From positions 2,149,642 to 2,174,803 of the forward strand of contig BFEA01000178.1 in the NCBI GenBank assembly GCA_003427395.1: a stretch of DNA of 25,162 nt. The letters are read 5' to 3'. The position numbers and the translations under genes are program-made. Below the pieces are notes generated by a model, which searched no databases, was not told where the DNA came from, and worked only from the letters and a program-made list of their open reading frames with translations. Position 1 is the first letter of the stretch. Each line of letters starts with the position of its first letter. Shown here piece after piece: positions 10,123 to 17,546 of the stretch. Source of the stretch: Chara braunii. Its lineage: Eukaryota > Streptophyta > Charophyceae > Charales > Characeae.

Positions 10123-10360
10123 GGGCCTTGCCACACCAATGTCGAGACAAGTGGTTTCGACATTTTTTCTTCCCCATACAGACTGCCAAAGAAAAAATGT
10201 TGAAAACCCCTTTGACATTTGTTAGGAAAAGGATTTCTACATCCGTGTGAAACCGCCTGCCTGCCGAGGGCCAAGATTCAACACCGGCTGTGCCATTTTT
10301 TGTTTTTTTTTGTTTAATGGATGTGCCGTTTTCGACATGTGTCAGAGTAGACTCGGCGTG
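10123..10360. mobile_element. MITE C: diverged, apparently incomplete TGTCGA-family element
   Basis: After TTA (10120-10122) comes GGGCCTTGCCACACCAATGT and then CGAGAC..TTTCGACATTTTTT, the same layout as the left end of MITE A. The interior is diverged (TGTTGAAAAC, TTTGACATTTG, TTTTCGACATG). No matching right terminus is seen before MITE A begins at 10364, so this is a truncated copy or a distant subfamily interrupted by A. Confidence 0.6.
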
Positions 10361-10363
10361 TAA

Positions 10364-10737
10364 GGGCCTCGCCACACCAATGTCGAAAACTGCATTTTCG
10401 ACATTTTATCCGAGATGCAGAAAAAATTCAGGAGCTGTCAGGGAAAGGGTTTCGACACCTCCTGTCGAGAAGGGCTCGTTTCCCAGCCTGCAACTTGGAG
10501 ATTTTCAACAGTCCTCGGATGGGATGTCGAATTCTTGCCCGAATGTCGAAAAAGAGAACGCACCAATGCTTGTCCTATCTTCACCCCAGTTTGTCTCTTT
10601 TGTGCACAGGACTCGTGAGTTCTTCACTTCGCCATGCTGTGTGGCGAAGAGGGTTTTTCTGTCGAAAGAGGGAATGTCGAAAATTTCCTGACATATGTCG
10701 TATTTCGTGATGTTTCTACATTGGTGTGGCGAGGCCC
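10364..10737 (-). mobile_element. MITE A: 374-bp Tourist/Harbinger-like element, TSD TAA
   Basis: The termini are inverted: the left end GGGCCTCGCCACACCAATGT is matched by the reverse complement of the right end (20 of 20). Both sides are flanked by TAA (10361-10363 and 10738-10740). A 3-bp TAA/TTA target duplication with GGGCC termini is the pattern of PIF/Harbinger Tourist-like MITEs. The interior has no credible coding capacity but carries about eight copies of TGTCGA or TCGACA. The element is about 90% identical by eye to MITE B in reverse orientation; strand is given relative to B. Confidence 0.85.
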
Positions 10738-11075
10738 TAATTCTGAAGAAAAAATTGGGATCCCACATGGTTCCCGTCCGAAGGCCTTGGAAAATAAAAC
10801 GCCTGTTGCTACTGTCAAGATGGTGCGTGTCGTGACAGGCGGGACCCACGGCAGCCTTCACCCGCCTCAATTCCGCGCGCCTTCTAGATGTGCCGTGCGG
10901 CGAAGGTCTTTATGAAAAAAACCTATGTCGATTTTTTTTTTCGAAATTGGTTCGGAAAGGACGCTTTTCTGATTTTAAAGGGAATTTTTAGCGCTGACAG
11001 TGGCAGAAGACTGCCACGTTTTGCCGCCTTGTTTTTTCTTTTTTTTCGGTTTTGCTTGCACCACATTACGCGAAT
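10738..11075. other. Spacer between MITE A and MITE D
   Basis: No gene is supported. Short poly-T tracts and further TGTCGA-like words near 10925 suggest decayed element sequence. Confidence 0.35.
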
Positions 11076-11316
11076 GGGCCTCGCCGCACCACTGTCGAAA
11101 CGAAAAACGTTCATTTCTTGAGTCGAAACGAAAAACGTTCATTTCTTGAGTATAATTTCATTTCGATATCGAAGAGCCTTCCCTTTATAAACGCATGTTC
11201 CCACAGAAAGTGGGATGATGCATCCTTTCCTATGACTTGAAACATATGCATCTGGACACTTTTTGAAGAAGATGCACGAGTGCTTTTTTCGTTTCGACAG
11301 TGGTGTGGCGAGGCCC
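11076..11316. mobile_element. MITE D: 241-bp element with ~30-bp TIRs
   Basis: The left terminus GGGCCTCGCCGCACCACTGT, followed by CGAAACGAAAAA, is matched by the inverted right terminus with one mismatch over about 32 bp. Both sides carry AAT (11073-11075, 11317-11319), a 3-bp target duplication, although not the TAA/TTA seen at other copies. The interior is unrelated to A and B apart from the ends, so D is a separate subfamily sharing the terminal sequence. Confidence 0.8.
11094..11149. repeat. 28-bp perfect tandem duplication inside MITE D left end
   Basis: Two identical 28-bp units (11094-11121, 11122-11149) start GTCGAAACGAAAAACGTTCA. The duplicated unit is part of the left TIR, so the TIR's inner part is present twice on the left and once on the right. 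Confidence 0.95.
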
Positions 11317-11423
11317 AATGTTTTACCCCCTTTGCGCGTCACACAGCCTCCCCACACAGTCACACTGTAGTTTTCTAACCACTACACGGCGCAACTGGGA
11401 GCCGGCCCCGCGGGAGGATGCGG

Positions 11424-11458
11424 CAGCGGGAACTTCAGAGACGATCTGAAGAGTACAG
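11424..11458. repeat. Direct repeat copy 2 flanking the MITE cluster
   Basis: Partner of 9958-9995: CAGCGGG then AACTTCAGAGACGATCTGAA then GAGTACAG. Confidence 0.75.
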
Positions 11459-11639
11459 TGGGAAAACGCGGCACCCACCTACTGTGGGCGGTATCAAGCC
11501 AGCAGCGGGAACGCCAAAACTCAAAATGAAACGGCCACGACGCGTTTGGCACAACATTCTAAATGTATCTGTATCTGGACCTCTGTGACGGTCCTAATAC
11601 TCACATTCAAAACGTTTAATAAGTTTGAATGCGTCCGCT

Positions 11640-11688
11640 CGCAAGCTGTCCACGTACATGTCGAACGTTCCGTAGTGTAGTGAGGCCC
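11640..11688. mobile_element. Solo right terminus of a related MITE (E)
   Basis: Read inward on the minus strand from TTA (11689-11691), the sequence is GGGCCTCACTACACTACGGA, then ACGTTCGACATG. This is a diverged version of the TIR of A and B, including a TCGACA word. No matching left terminus was found. The left limit given is arbitrary. Confidence 0.45.
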
Positions 11689-11691
11689 TAA

Positions 11692-11932
11692 AATAAATGA
11701 AAATGAGTGAGAACTCTTTAGAGTATTCGATAAATACGCGATGAGGAAACGGACGAGGTCAAAGCGGCTTTTTCAGTGCTTCGCCGCATAGCTGTTCTGC
11801 TGGACCGAGACAATAGGAACTTGCGAGTGGAAGCGAAAGTACCCGGAGCGGACTGTTGTCTGCAGTTACACCGCGCTCAAATTCAAATCACGTCGAGGCG
11901 GAGGAACCGCACGGACCTATCATCACTCAACC
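11692..11932 (+). promoter_or_regulatory. Putative promoter and 5' leader of the pseudo-metacaspase gene
   Basis: The region between the MITE terminus and the ATG holds an AT-rich word ATAAATA at 11731-11737, about 200 bp upstream of the ATG, which could act as a TATA box. The start context is AACCATGG, a strong plant-type start context. The transcription start cannot be fixed from sequence. Confidence 0.35.
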
Positions 11933-12670
11933 ATGGCGCGCAGGGCGTTGCTTATCGGCGCTAGCTATGGCGACAGCACTCATCTGCCTACTCTGCGTGG
12001 ATCGGTTAACGATGTCGTGCAGGCGAAGATAGCGCTCACGACGGTGTATGGATTTGCAGAGGCGGACGTGTGCGTGCTGGCCGATGGAGAAGTGGATGCG
12101 AGCTGCGCTAAGGCTTGCACAACGCCGCCCACGAAAGCTTGCATCCTGGCGGCGCTTGATTGGTTGGTAAAGGGTCCGTGCGCGGGTGATGTGCTGTTCT
12201 TCCACTTCTCGGGATATGGTACGCGTGTTCCCTCGGCATCGTCGTGCGACTCTCTCGAGGAGGCTCTCCTTCCGTGCGACGCTACAGTGTCGGATGTCTG
12301 CGGTTTCCGGAACGTTGTTGAGCACAGTGTGTTCAGCACCAAATTCGCCGGCATTCCCAAGGGTGTGACGGTGGTTCAAGTGTTTGATACAGCCTTCAAA
12401 GGTGCCGACGAGTACGCCCTCGCCGGTCAGTATCATCAACCCTACTCTGATGCCGTCTCTTATGTGTGAATTTTGCACTCATTATCACTTCATTTCCTCC
12501 CTCTTTCTCTTTCCCTCTTCCTCGCCTTCATTGATTGTTTTGCAAGCGCTCTGCGTTCTACCACTCTCTCGCCGTTTCTCTTTTTCACTTACGCCTTTTC
12601 GATTTTCACTCTTTTTCTCTTCCTGAAAAACCAGCTCTGATGCTATGTGACAGTTTTACGCTCGTTACCT

Positions 12671-12734
<64 letters not shown>

Positions 12735-15700
12735 GATGTATTGTTAGTTGCATTTGTTACACACACTCGTTGATTGTTTTGCAAGCATTCTTCGTTCTCC
12801 AACTTCTCCCGTTCTCTCTGCGGCTGTCACTTGTGCTTCCTTTTTCACTCTCTCCTCCTCTTCCTCTCCATCTCTCGCGCCCTCGTGAATGCGATCTTGA
12901 TATGTCATTGCACTTGACGATTAGAAAGGTCTTTCTGCCGGAGATGCAAAGCGGATTTGATTGGGGAAATAAGTATATTGGCCAATCGCTTGATTGTTTG
13001 GATTAAATTGTAGGATGTGTCAGGCTCGTAATGCGCCTTTTGTGATTTTTGATATCATAACAATGTTTCGTCCGGCTCTCGTTTCGAGGTGTGAAGTGAG
13101 TGTGAATTACTTTGGCATCTCTCTTTTGTTTGCTGTAAAGAGGTCATCAATGCGGGACGGCAGTCCTTAGATCGATCTTCATTCAGGTCTGTTTCTGCTC
13201 CTCTGAAAGGATTTCAGTCAATCCCTGGATTTCGCCCAGTGTGAGTAATGCTACCTTTCTCACGCTGTACTCACATTAGGACTTTTTTCCACTTCTATCT
13301 GGACGTAATTGCGGTCATGTACATTCAGGAAAGTTTCCCAGCAGGGGATGGTCCCCTCGAGCAGATCGGACCCTTATGTTGTTGAAAATCTATGGACGCG
13401 ATGATTTTGACGAAAATCTGGGATAGAATTATTACAGTGATGACGTTTTCCAGGATAGAACGCGGTAACATTGCTGTCGATTCGGAATTGGAATAGATGA
13501 TTCAGTCGTGATTTCCGGCCTCTTTCGGGCACTGGTCAAATGCGGGAAGACGAGCGGATTTTAAAAACTTGTAGTGGTGTTTCCTTTTCATATTGGGGAA
13601 AAAAAAAGAGCATATGTATCGTGAATTCACCTTATTACCTAATTCCCGTCAGTTGTTGGGTCTCTCCACCTGTCGAGGCTCAAAGGGGTAGGGTCCAGTA
13701 AATGATCGCAATCCACGCGGTCGTTTCTGTTTTCCCTTTTCAGCATTTTTTTCGGTTTTTTTTTTTCCCAGTTTTGTGTGTAGTTTTGCGTGGAAGACAG
13801 CTAAAAAGCTAAAAAATTACATTTCTGGATTTATAGGTCTCATCTTTGCGCAGGGGCCATGCTATGCTGAGGTGCTGTCCTATGCTGTCGTTTATGCAGT
13901 GAGGGCGCCCGATGCCTATAATTTGCGATGCGTGCACTCCGTCTGACTCAGTGCATCTTGCCATCTCCCCCTCGCCCTTTCCCCTTTCTCGTATCCCTCC
14001 TTACCGCTCCCACATGTTTGTCCCTTCCGCGCACACACACGCTGCAGTGTATCTTCTCTGTAATCGCTCCATTGTTAACGGAAGGGTGTCCCGAAGTGCG
14101 ACACAAAGAAAGTTCCTTTTCGACATTTACTGCGATCGGAAAAGCTGAGCAGTTTTGTTTTCATTCTTTGGCTTGTTGTCCCTCCTTGGCGGTGCTGATC
14201 CAACTATAACAGGCGTGAAGCACTCTGTCCTTTGCCACGGTTTGTCGACGAAGGTGGTCTCAGCCAGGGGTCTGGATAACGTGGCATCGGTAACGGCGAG
14301 TAGAAAGCTGAATGCCGAAGATCGTTTCGCATGCGTGCAATGCCATTTCTCCGATTCTTGCAAGGCTCTGTACTACGACCTCCCCTCTGCTTGGCTTGCC
14401 TGCGCAGAGGACGAAACCACCTGGGACGTGGTTGTCGACTGCAAGCCGGCGGGTATTTTCAGCCATCACCTGTACAGCACCGTTGTCAGGGAACACGAGA
14501 ACGACCACCAGAACCAGAACGTTTGCATTCTTAACTCAGTGATGTACGTGCTCTGCGCCGGAGGCTTCAAGCACAAGCCGGAGTACGTTGTTGCGGAGGA
14601 CTCGAAGAAGTTGGCGACTTTCCTTCCTCCTGCGCCTGAGAAGAAGTTCCCTCCCAGTCTGACGAAGTTGAAGGAATTGGTCATTGCCTGTTTGAAGAAG
14701 GAAGCGTTGTACAAGACTGACGAAGCGTTGATTGAGCAGCTGGCCACGCGTGTGGCTCTCCTGCCGACCATCACGACGGTTGAGCGGGAGTGTTTGAGCC
14801 AGCGCCTTCTGTCCTTGGTGAACGCGAGAGGCCATTGGATCCTGCGGGAGATTCTGGGCCTGTGCACCCCTGTCGTTCCTCCGTCCCCTCCGTGCATCCC
14901 CGAGCTGGATTCCAGGCAGCTGTACTCCATCACTATGGTTGTCAGCCACGCCAAGTCCGCAGTCGCCGCCTCCAGAATCGAGGAGCTCGCAAGGCGGCTT
15001 GCGCGATGTCATGGCCTGACGTTGGCCAAACAGCAGGCCATCGTGGACGAGCTGACGTGTCTGATCGGGGAGGATGGATGGGCGCTCTTGCGACTGTTGT
15101 TTGCCGCGGAGCCCCCGACCGATCTGAAGTTTGCGGAGAAGAAGACGCAATGCCGTTCTCCATGCCTTCCTCTATGCCGCCCAGCATGCCCTCCTGCGGA
15201 TTGCAATGCGCATCTGCGAAAGCTCATCTCCTTCATGGGAGTCGAGGGATACGAGATCGGTCTGAAATTCAAGAANGAGTATGCGTGCCTGTCCATCGAG
15301 GAGCGCAAGCGCCACTACAAGACGCTCTATGTAAAGGGCGGCATGGAGGCAGTGACGACGGCGGCCGCNATAGCTGGCGANGCCTGCTACATTGATGTTC
15401 TTGCCGNGGCNGTGGGNGAGCATGTCCGCTGCNCCGCTGTGTCCACCNNTTGCTGCCNGCCTCTCTCCTCTTNCTACTCCACCCTCTCTGCTTCTCTAAA
15501 ATGTCAGCTCTTGCAATCTGTTGTCTGTGCTGCCGGGTCTCGCGGGCACGAGATCGCGGTTCGCCTGGCGGACTGTACAAAGCTCCTTGGGNACTCCGAG
15601 AAGAAGAGTTTGTATGCCGAANTGGTGAAGCTCGGCGGAGTGTCTGCGCTTGCCGCCGGCGCACGTCTCGCTGCTGATGTCACCATTCTCAAGACTGTGG

Positions 15701-16074
15701 TGGCCGCCGGAGAGCGCGTCCGCCTCGTTCGATNCGAGCCGCCGGTGGAGTTTTGTGCGCGAAGGGAGGCCAGGAGACAGAGGGAGAAGCAATTGCTCAA
15801 GGAGGTGATTGTGATTGCTGGCTGTGCGGGTTACGAGTTTTCTGTCCAGCTGATGCAAGAGGNGTTGACGGTGGCGTGCCGGAAAGATATATATTCGAAG
15901 CTGTTCGCCGAGGGAGGCGTTGAGGCTGTCGCCATAGCTGCCCTCGTTTCCGAGGACGAGACTGTGAAGGGCGAGTTGGAGAAGGCAGGTGTGGAGCACG
16001 CGGCGTTTGTCCAATGTCCGGCTGCCGTGTGTCTTCCATCAGTCTGCTGTTCCTCCCACGCAGTGCGAATGTGA
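11933..16074 (+). CDS. Catalytically dead metacaspase-like protein with C-terminal helical repeats (2 exons)
   Basis: Exons are 11933-12425 and 14213-16074, giving 784 residues. Exon 1 is a metacaspase p20 domain: RRALLIGASYGD, LRGSVNDV, VYGFAEADVCVLAD, GDVLFFHFSGYGTR. Plant type II enzymes have HYSGHGTR and SDSCHSG; here the catalytic His is Tyr95 and the catalytic Cys is Ala154 (FDTAFKG), so protease activity should be lost. Exon 2 starts with a p10-like segment (WLACAEDETTWDVVVDCKPA then GIFSHHLYSTV, residues 225-255). From about residue 315 to 755 come about five repeats of roughly 65 residues. The intron is phase 1 on both sides (G|GTCAGT donor, ATAACAG| acceptor) and rebuilds a Gly codon. 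The start follows the family, whose domain begins at residue 2-4. Frame stays open despite about 15 N bases. A donor-like AAT|GTGAGT at 16071 leaves open a further exon. Role unknown; scaffold or regulator is inference. Confidence 0.75.
12445..12880. repeat. Intronic ~190-bp tandem duplication, second unit expanded by CT tract
   Basis: Unit 1 begins CTCTGATGC at 12445 and unit 2 begins CTCTGATGC at 12635. Both then contain TATGTG, a (G/C)A-rich TTTTGCACTC/TTTTACGCTC word, and later the shared TTGATTGTTTTGCAAGC (about 12530 and 12770) followed by CGTTCT. The CT microsatellite sits in unit 2 where unit 1 has only an imperfect pyrimidine tract. Confidence 0.7.
12677..12731. repeat. (CT)n microsatellite, 55 bp, intronic
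   Basis: Uninterrupted TC dinucleotide run within the second unit of the intronic duplication. Confidence 0.95.
13811..13864 (-). pseudogene. U6 snRNA 3'-half fragment, antisense in intron
   Basis: On the minus strand this reads TAGCATGGCCCCTGCGCAA, then AGATGAGACCTATAAATCCA, then GAAATG and a run of T. Plant U6 has TAGCATGGCCCCTGCGCAA then GGATGACACGCACAAATC then GAGAAATG and terminal T. The first 25 nt match 24 of 25, and homology extends to the T-rich 3' end with a short gap. The 5' half, including ACAGAGA and the cap stem, is missing or unrecognisable upstream, so it cannot be a functional spliceosomal RNA. Confidence 0.8.
14656..15990 (+). repeat. Coding region for ~5 degenerate 65-residue repeats
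   Basis: Repeat starts lie near 14665, 14917, 15208, 15502 and 15784. Repeats 3-5 align on a pattern of (V/I)(E/R)GYE(I/F)xVxL, then ~10 residues, (E/R)KKxLYxxL, then xGG(V/M)EAV and an Ala-rich helix (for example GHEIAVRLADC, LYVKGGMEAV, LFAEGGVEAVAIAALV). Repeats 1-2 share IE(Q/E)LAxR(V/L)A with a later GW(I/A)L(R/L)R. All look alpha-helical, as in armadillo/HEAT-like or other solenoids, but I do not recognise a named family. Confidence 0.65.
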
Positions 16075-16370
16075 GTACCTGCTGAGTACGGAAGACAGGC
16101 GAGTTGGCAGCACGCTTTGCAACATTGCTCGGAAAGAAAGCTCGGTATGAGAAGGCCCGGAAGAGGCATGTTGCGCAGATCGTCTCCCACTTCCAAGGGA
16201 CTCCAACTTCTCCAGAGCCTCTGCTGCTATGCCTAGGGTGTCGCCTTTCTGAAGGTACCGGGAACTACGTCGGGACAAGAAAATGGAAAGCCCGCATTTT
16301 GGAATGCGGGATGTACATAGATGGACGTCTGCATGCAGCAGGCATGTTCGTGGGCTTGTGTTCTTTTTTT

Positions 16371-16514
<144 letters not shown>

Positions 16515-16582
16515 TATGATTAATAACGATTACAAACTCTTTGATTTCGCAGCGCTTTCATGGCAACTTCTCGTTCTGTTTG

Positions 16583-16588
16583 AATAAA
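16583..16588 (+). terminator. Candidate poly-A signal AATAAA
   Basis: Canonical hexamer about 510 bp after the stop codon at 16074, in TGAATAAAGATT. Confidence 0.4.
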
Positions 16589-16600
16589 GATTACTGTTCC

Positions 16601-17392
16601 GCTTCGTCGTTGACAAACCTTTCGTAATCACCTCAGTTAGCTATGGCATAGTCGAGTGTGCCTGATGTAGGAATCGAGTGTTGGGGGCTGCAATGATGAA
16701 GGCGTTTGATGTGTCTGGTAACTGAATGGTTCTCTTGGGACAGCCTTTGTATGCATGGGAAGGGACGGAATATTGGCGATAAGAGAAGTAGAGGAAATGA
16801 TATGAAGATGGGAAGTTGATTCTATTCTATAGTCTTAAAGAAGACTTACACGCATGTTTCCAATTATGAATGATCGTGCCTGCGATGCGACATGTCGCTG
16901 AACTTGTTCGCTTCTGAATTGACTGCCTGGGTCGCCTTTCTATTTGTGTTTTGCCCTCTATGCATTTTTACAATTTTCAGGTGAGGTCCTATGGCCCTCA
17001 AGATGGGGTTTAGATTTGCACAAGCGAATGGGTTGTCGGCCCTCAAGATGCATCGATCTGCTGTGATGAATGTGGGAAATCTCTGTGGATTGGACTGGTT
17101 TGAATTGCTTGCAAATCTCTTTCTGGTCGGGAGATCTTCCTGCGGTGGTCTTTCTGGTCGGGAGATCTTCCTGCGGTGGGGGTACTTTCGGCACTACGGT
17201 TTTCACGCGAATAGATCGCCGGGTCGTAGTCCCCTGTATCGAGACCGAAAATGGACCACATGCAGCTAGAATGACCGGGCGTTCTCTTCGGGTAAACGCG
17301 GTAGTAATTGCAATGATGCAGAATACAGAAGGAACTGTAACCGTGCAGCCTTTGCCAATCATGATGGTGAAAATCTATCAGCACCAACGCGC
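16601..17392. other. Intergenic DNA, no supported gene
   Basis: Contains the 31-bp duplication and a 13-bp direct repeat GGCCCTCAAGATG (16993 and 17038). Open frames are short and show no domain. Confidence 0.4.
17118..17179. repeat. 31-bp perfect tandem duplication
   Basis: Two identical units (17118-17148, 17149-17179) beginning TCTTTCTGGTCGGGAGATCT. Confidence 0.95.
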
Positions 17393-17500
17393 CTACCTTC
17401 TTCCCCCGAATACAACGTACGGTCATTGCAGCCGTATTTGGACAAAGATGTTAAAAATACAGCTGTAATGACGTACGTCGTATTCGAGGGAAGAAGGTAG
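17393..17500. repeat. 108-bp near-perfect inverted repeat (long hairpin)
   Basis: The left arm 17393-17439 starts CTACCTTCTTCCCCCGAATA. The reverse complement of 17455-17500 starts CTACCTTCTTCCCTCGAATA. Over about 47 bp there are only four substitutions and one single-base gap, with a 15-nt loop. It could be a short foldback MITE or, if transcribed, a long hairpin RNA of pre-miRNA size. No clear target duplication flanks it. Confidence 0.85.
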
Positions 17501-17522
17501 CTACGTTGTTACAACCCTTAAG

Positions 17523-17546
17523 TGTTGAAATACAGACCCAGGTTCG
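17523..17546. repeat. 24-bp repeat shared with the LINE 3' junction
   Basis: TGTTGAAATACAGACCCAGG then TTCG. It recurs at 24739-24762 with one mismatch, exactly where the LINE reading frame is broken. Confidence 0.7.

Larger units (their letters stand above)
12426..14212 (+). other. Phase-1 intron of the pseudo-metacaspase gene (1787 bp)
   Basis: The donor GTCAGT is at 12426-12431 and the acceptor AG at 14211-14212, preceded by a pyrimidine-rich tract and a CTGAT branch-point-like word near 14195. An alternative phase-1 donor is G|GTGCCG at about 12405, which is weaker. If the intron is retained, translation stops at 12469 after 178 residues, leaving a p20-only protein. The intron contains a tandem duplication, a CT microsatellite and an antisense U6 fragment. 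Confidence 0.7.

Noticed and set aside
10085-10870. Several 60-130 codon frames inside the MITEs
   Set aside because: They overlap on both strands in non-coding elements and are not kept in the same frame between copies A and B.
9752-11149. CRISPR-like array from repeated units
   Set aside because: Only two-unit duplications without regular spacers, in a eukaryotic transposon context.
13437-13510. C/D-box snoRNA candidate (GTGATGAC)
   Set aside because: No D box CTGA at suitable spacing and no terminal stem.
14155-14212. Using the TTG at 14155 as start of a separate 639-codon gene
   Set aside because: It is not ATG, and the first 20 codons fall in a polypyrimidine tract ending in AG. The p10-like sequence that follows completes the p20 exon upstream in matching phase, so this is an acceptor, not a start.
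14260-16278. Long minus-strand and shifted frames opposite exon 2
   Set aside because: They are shadows of a GC-rich coding exon; none shows a domain.
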